A stretch of 64,000 nt of DNA. Source: Artemisia argyi. Taxonomy: Eukaryota; Streptophyta; Magnoliopsida; Asterales; Asteraceae. The first letter of the stretch is position 1, and each line of letters starts with the position of its first letter. Made by a program: the position numbers and the translations under genes. The notes under the pieces were generated by a model. The model saw only the letters and a list, made by a program, of their open reading frames with translations, ran no database searches and had not been told where the DNA came from. Below are positions 1 through 11,594 of this stretch, one piece after another. The DNA is taken from positions 1 through 64,000 of the forward strand of contig JARVZY010002423.1 of NCBI GenBank assembly GCA_030686995.1, given 5' to 3'.

Positions 1-671
1 TCCATTCCACTGCGTAAGGGTAGAATTCGAATGAATCTCTGACAAATTGAACTATCTTACATTTTCAGCCACAAATGGCATCTTATCTCTCTCCTATTTT
101 TTTTCAAATAACAATTATAAATTCATTATTAATTTTTAAATTATATAAACTTTTAATTATTTATTCATTTTCTCTCTTCTCAATTTCTATCAAACCATTC
201 CCAAACCTAAATCCGATTCTAACCCCATCCGCAAACCAAACGCACCCTTATTGTGTGCTTAACTTATGCCCTTAGAGCACAAGTTAGAAAAACACTTTTT
301 ATAATTCTGGACCTATTCATAACAAATAAACATGAAATAGTTGTCCACTAAACATGTACCCCTTCATATCTTTTAAACATGTTTATAAACCACCATATAG
401 TAGCAGCTATATATAAACAAATTAACTGGATACAATCACTTTAATCTATTCAAAACCCTAAAGAGCATCTTATTGACCATTAGTTAATTCAGTTAACACT
501 TAACACTTGATTAAGTAGTAGACATATATATCATGACAAGATTTTAGGCACATAAAGTACGATCATTTGAACGGGACGAACCCAAATTTATTTGCTTCGT
601 TATTATTTGAAGTTGCTTCAACCAAATCAATCAATCAATCCTAAAACAAACTTTAGAAAATTTGGATCGAA
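1..671. other. Intergenic, nothing recognised
   Basis: AT-rich DNA. I see no coding similarity, RNA gene or transposon terminus. It lies downstream of the glycosylase pseudogene that ends at 672. Confidence 0.5.
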
Positions 672-2205
672 TTAACTACGTCTATTGATAAAGCTACCGG
701 GAACGCTTTTATAATCACATTCCTTCAGTAGACATAGCTTTCCAACATTCTCCTCGTAATGCTTGACTAGCTCCAACCTTGTTACATCAAACACACGTCA
801 AGCCTCAAAACATACACACACATATATGATATATTACGAGGGATTTAACAGAATGGAGAATTACCAGAAAGCGAGTGACTGAAATGGTGCATACTTGTCA
901 TATATCTCCTTAACTAATGCCTCTACATTTTTCTTCGAACACTCTTGTCTTTGGTGGACCTGACACCATTAATTAAAACATGTGTTATATACGAAGGGCA
1001 AGAAATAATACTAACCTAGTTACCTTGATGATTAGCACACATCAGTGTAAATATGTTATCACCTATGTCCATACACATTCTGGACAGTCATTATATTCCA
1101 TATGATTAGTTCGTAAAACATTAAACAGCATCACTTAACCGTCTAGGGCTCTAGGCATCTATTAGAGCGATCATGAAGTCAAACTCTCAATTTCTATTTC
1201 TATTAATATGGCACCAATGTACATACAATGGAACTTGATCAAGCAAGATGTATCAAATTAAAGTGATTTGTTAAGAAAGATGATTAAAGTATGAACCTGT
1301 TTGATATGTGTACTTGTTATACAATTTATCCGCATCAGAAAGATTCTCCAAGTCAAGCAAATTGATCTCGCCATTCATGACATCCTTTGCTAACTTTAAA
1401 ATTGTCGCACCTCTATATCCCAAACAGCAGGTGCCCAAATCTTTTAAGTCGAGTCTTGGTAGCTCTTGTGGGCTCGGAAAATTACCCAATGAGGATTCCG
1501 GTTTCTTACCTCTTTCTTTAAACACTTAGTAGCCGTTTTGTAAGGATGCAAAGTTTTTCCGCCATCTCTAAAGTATCTTTGAATCTGCAAGAATCAATTG
1601 GTTTATATTAATAAAGACCTTTATCATTAGTCTTACATTAGTAATTATGTATTGATAATATAAACAAAAAAGATTGATTCAAATTGTAGACAGAACATAC
1701 CGACAACCACAAAGGAGAATGCTTTTAACAATATCTTCAAAAAATGTAGGATTACGAAATAGACGACCAAACCCTCTTTTGGCTGCATCTAAGTGTAAGC
1801 TGTGAATCTTTCAACATGTTCCTCTCCTTCTGTGGACAACCTTAACATTCTCTTCACTTGATCCTTCATACAGACATACACACAAACTTTTGATGTAACT
1901 TATGAAAAATAAATAAAAATCTAGTATCAACGAAAGTGGAGTGTGTACACATACCGAAATAGCTTCATGATCAGACGGTGAAATCTCGATGAACATAGTC
2001 AAGGACAGTTATAAAGGAATGTTGGCCAAAGTAGGTTAATAGAGACGGTCACAGATTTTTGGTCAGGTAATCGTAGCGGCCTAACAAGTGTTTTGCTGGA
2101 AGAATTCCAGCGGTTGGGTGCCATCAAGAAAAATCCATGATTGCATACAGCTTTTTCTAATTTAAATGTGCTTGAGACTCTGATACGTATGGAATTGTCC
2201 ATCAT
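672..2205 (-). pseudogene. HhH-GPD family DNA glycosylase, decayed multi-exon copy
   Basis: The family comprises helix-hairpin-helix base-excision repair glycosylases related to OGG1/AlkA. Minus-strand exons read in order. Exon 1 (2205-1955) starts MMDNSIRIR and contains LEKAVCNHGFFLMAPNRW. Exon 2 (about 1863-1701) has DQVKRMLRLS and, in a shifted frame, RLFRNPTFFEDIVKSILLC. Exon 3 (1584-1297) has TLEMAEKLCILTKRLL and, after another shift, LGNFPSPQELPRLDLK and CCLGYRGATILKLA. A further exon (960-865) has EIYDKYAPFQSLAFW, and the last (about 785-672) has ELVKHYEENVGKLC and a TAA stop. Several junctions have GT/AG. The exon with the helix-hairpin-helix and catalytic Asp was not clearly found between 960 and 1297. 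At least three frame breaks (near 2020, 1815 and 1525) point to a pseudogene. The family assignment rests on remembered plant homologues. Confidence 0.68.
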
Positions 2206-4190
2206 TATGAATGTATAAACTTGAAGGGTGCTCATGTGTGATACATATATATGCAAAATGATAACCAAATTTTAAAATGATATGGAAGTAGTTTGAAAAT
2301 TTATGATTATTTTAAGTTCAGATGTTAACAAGAATAAATGCTAGGAATTAGTAATGCAGACTATGCAGTGTTATTATCTTAAGGAAAGATTTTGTGTGTC
2401 CCTTCAACCAATCAATCATTCAAAACTATTCTTGTTACTACACTTATGTTAGTCTTTATAACCAGCACTATCAACAATTATTGCTGACTACAGCACCCTG
2501 GACTATGATTTTATGTCTTAAACATGATATGCAACAATAACACTTAATTATGTTCACGAGATGAATATAAGGCATAGAACTCAACATCGTACATGATGTT
2601 TAATATGGACTGTTTGTTAAGCTACTGGTTGCAATATATATCTTCCATCAAAATAACAAACAGGTGAACTATGGAACTCGACTCTAATATTTGTGCAATC
2701 TTTTTTATGACTAAAAAAAAAAAAAAAAAAATTATATTTTATTTTATTAGCATTCAGCATAATCTGTTAAAGTTTGTCTAAAATCTGATACAAAACAGAA
2801 TTACATTTAGCATAGACTCACACAAGGGCTACCTCCGTATAGTGAATCTATAGTAGAATGAAACGGGGCAGATATTGTTTCTTCTGCATGTAATGTGTTC
2901 AGTCTCTTAATTACACTTGGGTCAGATTTGTAGGTAAGAACCCATAAAATATCACGTTATTGCAGTTATTGAGTTAACCATCCTGAAAGACACGCTTTGA
3001 GTACATAAATGATTAACCGCCCAATATGTGAAATATTTACCAGAGATGTGAATTGATTGCATGTGTCAGACTGACAGTTGTGAAAGAAGAGCAACAAGTT
3101 AACTGCTGCAACAAAGAAAAAAATTACAGTGTTTGACTCTTGGAGTCAACCAAACCAAATTTGCAACTTCGAAACCTCTATGAATTCTTAACTTTGTAAA
3201 GTAAACTTAGTAACAGATACTACATATAGAATAGGGCCGATGATTTCACAGTGTGTAAAGGTGCATATTAGATTCGGATCTAAATAGTTGAAGTATGACC
3301 TCAGAAGTCAAAACATGCATTTTTCTTCAATACAGAAGGAACATTATATTATACGAGAAGTTATACTAGTTTCTGGTTTAATCTTTCCGGAAGACTGAAA
3401 GATAAACTGACGTAAAACAAAAAATCACTAAGCATCAATAAAGCTTTTACTCCTTTTATTTCAGGATCTCCGAATTTAGAAAGCATCAAGATCCGTTGGA
3501 AAATTTTTGTAACAGTCGCAAATATCTTCTTATTCTACCATTGTAGCAAATGGGTATTTTGTATTTTGAACAGTCGCATGTTTCATTACAAATTCTGTAT
3601 CAATATTTAGCAATTCTAATAGTGTACTTTTTTTTCTCTAGTAACCATCACCATCATATCCTTTTCATTCCTACACATAACATCAGCCTTCAGTTGAGTT
3701 ACTATACTTGCAACCAAAATATAACAAACTGTTACTTATTAAACGAGAATAAAATACTAATATTTCCCGGTTGCTTGTCTACTTGAGGATTGAGAAGAAT
3801 TAAGTAAATTGTGAGATATACAACCAACCAAACCATCTATTGATATTGGTTTCTTGAAACAAGTTTGTCACTTTTGGACCAAAATGCCCTCAAATCTTAA
3901 CCATGAAAACAACTAGAGGGCAATAGTGTTTCTTCTTGATCCACAAAAGAAAATTGAAGTGAAACTTCACAAAATTGTACTTGCCTTGTAACTCTCTAAA
4001 CTGATTGGCTTATCTACACAAATTTACTTGATTTTCGCTCCTGTTCTCTTGACTTTACATTCCACGAGAATCGACTCTGATCATATAAGTCACTGAAATT
4101 AGTATTCAGAAAAAGAAAAAAATATGTGTTTCATGTGTTGATTAAAACTAGCATATAATGTTTCTGAAAATTATAGTTTGGTTATCTTAC
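2206..4190. other. Intergenic / intronic, no gene seen
   Basis: AT-rich sequence with an A-run at 2713-2730. If the lysine-rich remnant at 4191-4968 is an FKBP, its C-terminal catalytic domain should lie here on the minus strand. I looked for it and did not find it. Confidence 0.4.
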
Positions 4191-4968
4191 TCGACATTTC
4201 CGGAAGTTCACCTTCGATTGTCAAACTTGGACTATCTCCATTCATGTCCCCCATGCTAGGATTCTTGTCATTACTCAAATTGTGCTCTAACAAGAATGCA
4301 AAAAGAAGACATAATCAGTCGAAAGTCAAAGCCAGAACAAATCTTCTTCTGTTAAACAAATTATACGACATAGTTTATATGATTTTTGGTTTAATTTACT
4401 CCTTAAAACAGAGATTGCAAAGGTTAAGCATTCAGCCATTAACGATATCCTTACTTGAACCACTTTTCTTCCTCCTCTTCTTCTTTTTCTTCTTCTCCAC
4501 TGTGTCCTCATTTTTTTCAAGAGCATTAGCACTGTTCAAAATTATAAAGTTATGTGCCAGTTAAGTCCTTTTATATACAATTATACATGATAGACTTAAA
4601 AATAGACAGCTGTAAATTTATCTCACCCATTTTCTTTAATTATTATTGATTCTGAACCAAACTTATCATCCTTCGTAGGACTAACATACCCACTGGCTGT
4701 AGGTTTTATGGTACTCGCTTTCCTTTTCCTATTCTTCTTCTCCTCTTTGTCCTCACCTCTTTCGAGAGCATTAGTAGAGCTGTTCAAAAATTTCAAAGTT
4801 ATTTGTCCGTAAAGTCCTTTTATATAAAATCACCATACAAAATAAGCGGAAAACTAAGTAAGCCAAAACAAACACCCCCTAAATGAGAATGTTTACCTGA
4901 GTGATGCGAAGTATTTTGGGATCATTCTGGTTGTGCAGCAGAGTGTAAGGCTCATTGGGCTTTAAGTA
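4191..4968 (-). pseudogene. Lysine-rich nuclear protein remnant (nucleoplasmin-like/FKBP type?)
   Basis: Four minus-strand exon-like blocks with GT/AG borders are visible. Block A (about 4968-4897) reads LKPNEPYTLLHNQNDPKIL then RITQ, resembling the N-terminal nucleoplasmin-like domain of plant FKBP53-type prolyl isomerases or HD2 deacetylases. Blocks B (4789-4627) and C (4531-4455) both begin with NALE followed by acidic then Lys/Arg-rich residues. Block D (4286-4191) reads MGDMNGDSPSLTIEGELPEM. The usual MxFWG start, the rest of the N-terminal domain and a catalytic domain are missing, so it is probably truncated. The lysine-rich linker suggests a nucleolar or chromatin protein. The exact family is uncertain; HDT and FKBP are the two alternatives. 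Confidence 0.35.
4500..4830 (-). repeat. Duplicated exon-intron block
   Basis: The segment around 4500-4575 and that around 4740-4825 share the K-rich exon start, the acceptor region (GAGCATTAG...CTGTTCAAAA) and the following intron tail (AAGTCCTTTTATATA). This indicates an internal tandem duplication of one exon plus flanking intron. Confidence 0.6.
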
Positions 4969-5048
4969 AACCCCTTTTTTTATTTTTTAAACAAAAAAGA
5001 AAACCATTCATTTGTTAGTTACTAACAAACAAACATTAATAATAACAA

Positions 5049-5378
5049 TAGTTAAGAAAAAGAAAAGTGAAACAAACCCCAGAAAGACATCCCCACCGAT
5101 GATGATGATGTTTTGGCGGGAAGATAATGAGGAGGGGATACAAAGTGAGAAACCCTTTCTTCACTTTCACTTTGGGTTGGGGTTTGGGTTTTTTTTTTTA
5201 CTGTATAAAATAGTTAAGAAAAAGAAAAATGAAAGAAAAATACCCCAGAAAGACATCCCCACCGATGATGATGATGATGTTTTGTCTTCTCTTTTGGCGG
5301 GAAGATAATGAGGAGGGGATACAAAGTCAGAAACCCTTTCACTTTGGGTTTTGGGTTTGGTTTTTTTTACTGTATATG
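5049..5378. repeat. ~160-bp tandem duplication carrying E2F-type sites
   Basis: Two consecutive copies (about 5049-5211 and 5212-5378) share AGTTAAGAAAAAGAAAA, CCCCAGAAAGACATCCCCAC, a GATGATGATG run, TTTTGGCGGGAAGATAATGA and a T-rich end. The second copy has one extra GATG unit and a short TCTTCTC insertion. Confidence 0.85.
5113..5302 (-). promoter_or_regulatory. Pair of E2F-consensus sites upstream of the lysine-rich gene
   Basis: TTTTGGCGGGAA occurs near 5111-5122 and 5290-5301, once in each copy of the tandem repeat. TTTGGCGGGAA matches the canonical E2F/DP site. Both lie 150-330 bp upstream of the first exon-like block of the minus-strand remnant, where a proliferation-dependent promoter would be expected. 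The function is inferred from motif and position only. Confidence 0.45.
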
Positions 5379-6183
5379 TATTTTTTGGGAACTTGACATA
5401 AACTCAAGAGACGATTACGGATTTCTTTTTATGGGCTTTCCATTTCTCTTCTTTAGGGAATTACCCCTTTATTAAAAGCGAAGTTGAAATTTGTATTTTT
5501 ATAAACTTGTTTGGCAGATGGGTTTAAGCTTAGGCGTGTTATTGTAAAATTAATAAAAATGATATAATTAAATGAGTTTTTGTATATGTTAAATATTTTT
5601 TGTGGGTAAATAAGTAATTTATTATTAAAAAGCCCCGGTCTTAAGTTTTTAGCCCCTTTTATGAGGCTAAAATTTTTAACCCTTTTAAAAGCTTATGATT
5701 TCATAAACCCGCATGACAAACAAGACTTATTTTATAAACCGACTTATTTTAAAAGCCTAAGCCCATGTAAGGCCATATAAACTACTTCGTAAGCCCATTA
5801 TATAAACATATCCATGGGTTTGGGCCCATTATGCTTTGGCTCTTTGTTGTTGAATATGTACTATCAATTTTCTCATACCTGGTGGGTTTGCAAGAACAAT
5901 CTAAACCATCATCACACTCGGCTTTTCTATTTTGTCACACAACCCCACTATTTTGCCTAAAATGCATCATGTTAACACAATACTTGAAATCAGTAACAAA
6001 AATAGCCAAAAGCTTAGAGAACCATCATGAAATTTAACGTAGTCTAACTTTTCATATGTGCACTCGATATCAAGAAACGCTTCTGAAAAATGGCGTTTAC
6101 AAAAGAAAGATGAATAAAAATCATAAAGAATATGGTCAGATACAGGTGATAAATTTTGAATTTTGAGAGAATACAACACTATT
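5379..6183. other. Intergenic, no gene seen
   Basis: Lies between the duplicated promoter-like block and the 3' end of the CWF19-like gene. It is AT-rich and contains the probable 3' UTR of that gene near 6100-6183. No conserved coding frame was seen. Confidence 0.4.
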
Positions 6184-9032
6184 CTAATCAAGTTGCTTAG
6201 TCCAGTCAAAAGAGTCCCAATCTCGACGAAAATCTGCAACAGCTTGTTTTTTACTGTCTAAAGAGTCACGTTGGTGGCGCCGATGCATGTCTTCTGCAGG
6301 CAAACGAAGCATACCCCTTACAACATTCACACCAAAACTGCTCTTGAACTGTGATTCATCATCGATAACATGAACATACCCTTTCTTCAAACCAAACTCC
6401 ACATGAAAATATGGGAAGTCTGGGGGTATTGAGTGACGCAGCCCCTTTTCACTTGTATCGATTAGTTTCTTGGCGTTGTGTTGACTCCATTCCGATTCAG
6501 CTTCATCTATTGCCTGCAAACAACAACCGACCATTACTTACCAAACCACAAGTCCCGTCACGCACAAAGCCTATCATTAATTTTGTCAAAAGTTTACGCG
6601 AACCTTTTTGAAATAAAGAGGAGCCTGTTTAGCAACTTCTGGAGGCAAAGGGATGCACTCTATCATACAATGTCTGCTCTGCTTTGCCAACCCCATAACC
6701 GTCTCAAGAAAAACAACCTCCTTCTCTTGCTTTGCAAACATCATTAGAAGACACTTCTTGAAATTGCGTATTTCATCCCACACATTATCATCAACACTTC
6801 TTGTGGCTAGATCGTGCTGCATGAAAAATAGAGATAAGCGTTATAGAAAACACTCGACTAATCTATATGAATAACTAAAGAGAAACTTGAACATGAGAAA
6901 AACTAACCTGCATGGGCAATATGCAACAATGCCCTGGTACAACAGGCTGCCACTGAGGTAACATCATATATGTGAAATTGGCGATTGCAATAACAAGATG
7001 ACGTGGTCTCTTAGGGTTCTCAAAACAAAAGTTGCAACGTTCCTGTTGGGTCAAAATACGTTTTTCAAAACGGGCTGGCTTGGGAGCAGCATTATTGTCA
7101 CCTTTACCCCATTTCTTTCTCTTAGGTCCCTCATCATTATCATACTCATCATCTGCCTGACCTGATATACTGAACTTTTTGTTTTGCATAATTGATCGAG
7201 CAACATGCATGTCGGCATCTTCCTCTCTATTCTTTTCGCGTGATTTTAAGCCGTGCATAATATACCTATATATAGAAAGAAAAGATGTCATCAAACTATC
7301 ATAAAGGGTATAAACGAGTACATGACATTTACATCTGTAGATAGAACTCGACAAGAGAAAGGTCTATACAAAGTTTAAAATTATATTCTCTTTTTGTATA
7401 TACCCCTTGCACATTAAGCCGAATGCTAAAGAAAAAAAAAAAAAAAAAAAAAAGTTACCTGCTTGCGGTTCCATCACCCTGTGGATTGCTTCCGACAGTA
7501 TCAGTTTTGGTTTTCCCTTCATTAACCTCTGCCTCTTTCTGAAATAAAGAATAATAATTTTCGTAAATTAACTTTCCACAACAGATAAGGTTCCTAACAA
7601 TAGCGCAACCGTTTCAACCTTAATAAAGTGCACAGTAACCACATAACTAAAAGACATTTAAAAGAAAGAATGATGTTCAGCCCACATAACAAAGCATGCT
7701 TTCAAAACAACCAGGAGAAGCTAGAAGTCTAATCCTGAACTTTTTATGAGAGAAATATCATCATCCATCTGTTGCAAAAACAAAAAGTAGGTCCTTACCA
7801 ATAGTTTGTCAGCTTCGGCATGCTTTCCTTTCATACGAAGCTGCATAACTTTAGCAGCCAACTGGTTTGCACTTAGTGCAGGCTTCATGTCTGCACGAGA
7901 CGATGGTTCTTCAGATTTGGACACCTCTCTCCTGTCACCACCATCTGTATGAGACAATGGTTCTTCAGATTTGGAATCTCTCCTGTCACCACCATCTGTA
8001 GACGATGAATCATCGTTTTTCTGCTGCTGTGACACCTTGAATTGATGCAAGAAACTCAAATCGTTGCTGAACTTTTGTAAGCTGGACAATGCAGAAGAAA
8101 TAACACCAGCGTCCTTAACTGACATGCTTTGACCTCTCCACTTGCCTCATGAAAAAGATTCGTCACGTCTGGGCACCCTCATTTTAGCATGCATTCCCTT
8201 CTGGCTATCGTCTCAATGCAACCAGCTGATATCAACACATTTGCAGACATTTAACCTGTGACATATATGGCAAACTTTCACAATCCAAAACAAGTTTTAA
8301 AATAACAGGCCACTAAGCTGAGCTCTAATCAAGTAATAATTCATAATCCTCTTCTGAATCATAAGGGTATGCGTTTACACATTCGCTCAGTTAATTAGTT
8401 ATTTGGATAACTGGACCACTAACTGGTTTGAAAAATACCAACAGGCAACAGCGAACTAACTTCTTTAGAAGCATGCAACTGTAAAATGGCCATATGTTTT
8501 TCATTACAAGGTCAGAAACTAATAGATTAACGGGCCAACATTCATGCCCTGCTGGTTGACTTTAAAGCTTAATGATCCTTCTGCCAAGTTTTTTACCTGA
8601 CAGGTATTTTCCCTTCAAAAAACAATGGCCTACGCCTGGAGTTATAAAAAATGGAAATTAACTTGAAATGTACTGAGGTACATGAATCACAACCGAAGAT
8701 TACAGTAACAATACTTACATTTTGATCACCTGGCTGGTCCCTATCCTGCTGTCTTATTCTGTTTTTAATGGCATGAAGGTGAGCATGAGACGGTGCAGCA
8801 GAATTTGATGCCACAGAAACCGCTAGTTTACCCAAAGAACCCCACCGCTCTTTAACTACCTGTAATGATAAATACATATCATTTATACCATGATGATGAC
8901 AGAAAAAGGAATACATGATGGATTAATTATGCAAGCAAAATGCACCTCATCAATGTCTTTTCCTTCACGAGCTGCTTGCTCTTGAGAACGCTTCAAAGCT
9001 TTAAGTCTCCAGCTTGCACCTCCGTCTCCTAC
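6184..9032 (-). pseudogene. CWF19L2: CWF19-like protein 2 (CwfJ family splicing factor), 5'-truncated, one in-frame stop
   Basis: CwfJ/Cwf19 proteins act with the spliceosome and the lariat debranching enzyme in the nucleus. Minus-strand exons: 9032-8946 (VGDGGASWRLKALKRSQEQA), 8859-8719 (VVKERWGSLGKLAVSVASN), about 8200-7799 (AGVISSALSSLQKF; AADKLL region), 7538-7459, 7265-6908 (start of the CwfJ C1 domain, with RCNFCFENP and VVPGHCCILP), 6816-6604 (HCMIECIPLP) and 6513-6184 (CwfJ C2 domain, ending DWDSFDWTKQLD). All splice junctions listed have GT/AG and keep frame. Both C-terminal domains look complete. Two defects stand out. The N-terminal exons are missing because a repetitive insertion abuts codon GTA at 9030-9032. 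A TGA at 8147-8149 replaces the Trp expected in the S-W-G-K stretch. The call is pseudogene, though the long conserved exons mean decay is recent or the stop may be an assembly error. Confidence 0.8.
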
Positions 9033-9185
9033 TTAGGGGTGAGCTCGGTTCCGGAACCGCACGGAACCGAGAGAACCGAGAACCGAAAAATGGATGGACG
9101 AGGAACCGAGAACCAGACCAAGTAGCCTGTCTCGGTTCCGGTTCGGTTCCTGCGGGTCTAACCGATTGGAACCGGAATTTTTAAG
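9033..9185. mobile_element. hAT-like/MITE insertion end at the broken 5' side of the CWF19 gene
   Basis: Starts TTAGGGGTGAGCTCGGTTCC, similar to hAT-type ends (YAGGGGTGAGC...). It is rich in CGGTTCCGGAACCG and GAACCGAGAACCG units in both orientations. It directly abuts the truncated coding exon. I could not find the matching opposite terminus or a target duplication. Confidence 0.4.
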
Positions 9186-9922
9186 AAAAATGCATTATAT
9201 AAGCTACAAATAATACGTTTAGAACATATGTGAACTAAATGTGGACATGGGTTTGACTTGGTGTGAATATTGACAACGGCCAAATAAGGAATAACAAACT
9301 AATCAAAGCTTGTCTCTTTTCCAAGTTATGTTGCTTCTGTTGTTAGATAGGAAAAAAAAATTAAAAAAAATAAACACACACACACAAACACTAATCATAA
9401 AGTTACAAGTAAAAAAGCATAGAGCTAGCATTGATTCTTTCCTTGGTTATGTTTGTACTACTGTTACATTAAGCAAATAACTTTCTTGCTCCTACTGTTA
9501 CCCACTTATAGTTGATCAAAACATAAACGCAATTACACAAACACATACATGTTGTTGATTCTTGCTAATGTTATGTTCAAACCAAAAAATTTGTTGCAAC
9601 TACTACTAGTGTTCAGGGCCATCCCGTGGATTTTGAGGGCCATGTGCCGTAATTACAGATTGGCTTCGTGAATCGGCAGATTCAAATACATGTAAACAAC
9701 CTCACAAAAAGTGCAATCAATGTAGGTATACAAACAGAAAATTAACACATTCTTGACAAAATATCTTCATAACATTTTACTTAAATGCAGGTAATTCAAA
9801 CCAAAATTGAACCGATGAACGGATGTCAAAATTTTGGGCAAAAAAACATAAAAATAAAAAGAGTGCTGATGTATTGTCAAGCACTTTTAATGAAGAACCA
9901 AGGAACCGGACAGTTAATCAGA
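9186..9922. other. AT-rich spacer, origin unclear
   Basis: No coding frame recognised. It may be the rest of the insertion that begins at 9033. The exons that should encode the N-terminus of the CWF19-like protein are not visible here. Confidence 0.35.
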
Positions 9923-10677
9923 TCAGGTTGAGTTGGCTTCAGGATTCACCACCCCTTGTTCCAGATCACCACCACTTCCATCTTTCTTGGGGTCAAGACT
10001 CAGCAGCTCTCTGGTATCCACCTTACTACTTATCTGAAAATACAAAGAAACTCTTGCAAGATGAACAAATGATAGCAACCATTTCGGATATGAAAAAGAA
10101 GGTCAATAGATGGACTTTATGCATTTTATCCTCTTATTTCTCGGCCCACCTATAAAGTAAAGTTACTGATTTTTTTAGCCACTTCCTTCCCAATCCATCT
10201 TACTCAAAATTACAGTTATTGACTAATGGAGTACTAATTTAATAGCATAATTTTTATTTGAACACTACTAATTAGATTCCTAGATACCGAATAACCAACC
10301 AATTCAATCTCGAATAAGTGCAAACTTGATAAACCAAATCAACTTTAATACCGCGGATCTATAAAAAAATTTACTCGTATTAACTGTGCTAGAAGTGTGC
10401 ATACCCTCTAGTCTAAATTTCTAAATCCGCCAATCAAACACAAACAAAACACAAAGGACTTTAAGAAGAAGTAAAAGCATACCTCGCTGTCGCCGGCAGA
10501 CCTTCCACAAGTGAATCGATAGGCAGCAAAAGCCCCAATCACTGGGACTAATATGGCAGCAATGATTTCGATGATCTTCAATATATCGTCGTTTCCCGTC
10601 CCCGCCGTGTTAAGAATCTCCATCAAGTTGAAGCTGTTATTCCCCGACACATTCATGTTGTTAATAAACGCATTCAT
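9923..10677 (-). CDS. Small two-exon membrane-protein gene, 101 aa, function unknown
   Basis: Exon 1 is 10677-10483 (65 codons) and ends exactly at GAG|GTATGC. The intron is 10482-10034. Exon 2 is 10033-9923, after acceptor TTTGTATTTTCAG, and continues in phase 0 to a TGA. The N-terminus is Asn-rich (repeated NNMN). One hydrophobic helix spans roughly residues 32-54 (ILKIIEIIAAILVPVIGAF), and the C-terminus is acidic and polar (KVDTRELLSLDPKKDGSGGD). I do not recognise a family. A loose resemblance to PMP3/RCI2 proteolipids (one helix ending in LVPxxGxF) is not enough to name it. In-frame splicing plus a TATA box in the right place make it a plausible expressed gene. Confidence 0.5.
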
Positions 10678-10744
10678 GTTGTTAATGGATTGATGGCTTA
10701 TGATGATATTTGTGCAGTGGAAAAAAAGGATGGTAAAGCATGGT

Positions 10745-10752
10745 TATTTATA
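10745..10752 (-). promoter_or_regulatory. TATA box of the small membrane-protein gene
   Basis: TATAAATA read on the minus strand, in context CTGTATAAATAACC, about 68 bp before the ATG at 10677. This leaves room for a ~35-nt leader. Confidence 0.5.
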
Positions 10753-10884
10753 CAGATTTTGGATCGATTAGCAAGTTCCAACACGTGGCCTGCTGCTAAT
10801 TTTCCCACTCCACTGATGTTGATGTTTCAACTAGAGCTCTGCTTGTTTGAAACATGTACTATGAGAATAAGTAATCAGAACACA

Positions 10885-11006
10885 AGGTGTTTGGTGACCT
10901 CATGGAATATGGAATATGAATATGCACAAGGTCATGGAATATGGAATATGGAATATGAATATGCACAAGGTGCAGTGAAGAACAGCTGCCACATCACCAA
11001 ACACCT
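10885..11006. mobile_element. Tiny foldback (MITE-like) element with 13-bp inverted ends
   Basis: AGGTGTTTGGTGA at 10885-10897 is the exact inverse of TCACCAAACACCT at 10994-11006. Between them is a GGAATATGGAATATGAATATGCACAAGGT-type repeat. GTGTTTGG ends are common in Harbinger-type MITEs. No clear target duplication was seen. Confidence 0.4.
10901..10973 (+). repeat. Short tandem repeat (GGAATAT-based)
   Basis: Two copies of a ~32-36 bp unit, CATGGAATATGG...ATATGCACAAGGT. The second copy contains one extra GGAATAT step. Confidence 0.75.
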
Positions 11007-11235
11007 CAACTTCAACTAACCACAACAAACCCTCCTCACCAAACAACAAACCTCAACTTCCCCAGAGTCCCACCTCTTACACACTTATTTTTTATTCATT
11101 TCATTAAATAAATTAAATTAATTTCACAAATACTAAAAAATAAAAAAAACATACTAATTTTATTTCATCAAATAAAAAAGTTACAATACGGAAAAAAATA
11201 CGATACGGGAAAAAAAAAATACAACACATACGACA
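11007..11235. other. AT-rich spacer
   Basis: Contains CAACTTCAACTAACC and CCTCACCAAACAACAAACC, which may be remnants of a Harbinger-like terminus. No gene. Confidence 0.3.
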
Positions 11236-11472
11236 CTAAAAACCGAACCTAGTTATTTCTACTTCGTTGAAATTCTTCCCATTGTTGTTGTGACAAACAT
11301 GCTCGATGAGACATAGTTGAAGCCTTGAGTGTGTGCGTTTATCATGTAGTTCTTTGGTTTTTTTTCTTTGCGTTGCGCAACGTTCGACCCATGTCTGTTG
11401 CATATTTGGTGTCGGCGGAATATATATTTCGGCAGGGTCGGATATATGAAAATGTTGATCTTTCAAAATCAT
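11236..11472 (-). pseudogene. PIF/Harbinger-like nuclease C-terminal remnant
   Basis: A 78-aa minus-strand reading frame contains YIPPTPNMQQTWVERCATQR then ELHDKRTHSRLQLCLIEHV. This resembles the C-terminal tail of plant PIF/Harbinger-type (DDE_Tnp_4) nucleases, in which a helix with RxTHxxLxxDLIEHxW is typical. The catalytic DDE core is absent. The call rests on recollection of that tail motif, so it is tentative. Confidence 0.4.
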
Positions 11473-11594
11473 GTTTATGCATTATGATGCACGAGTACAT
11501 GATTCTCCGTAACTTGCCAACAGTATATGCACGCGCCGGTTGGGCAATAATATGTTTATAATGTGGTTCTATTATAAACATATAGTTGTTAAGT

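Noticed and set aside
1308..1529. Plus-strand 73-aa frame
   Set aside because: Complement of the glycosylase exon, which has recognisable family motifs on the minus strand.
4178..4564. Plus-strand 128-aa frame
   Set aside because: It is the reverse of the splice-bounded lysine-rich minus-strand blocks, and its Phe/Leu run is the complement of the Lys-rich codons.
9923..10033. An N-terminal exon of the CWF19-like gene (RELLSLDPKKDGSGGD looks loosely like the family's RELNPY-KD-G region)
   Set aside because: It joins in frame to the upstream TATA-driven exon and ends in a stop before reaching the CWF19 exon. The match is too weak.
9923..10677. PMP3/RCI2 low-temperature proteolipid
   Set aside because: Only one helix with a partial LVPxxGxF likeness. 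The family has two helices, about 54 aa and a conserved cysteine-containing loop not seen here.
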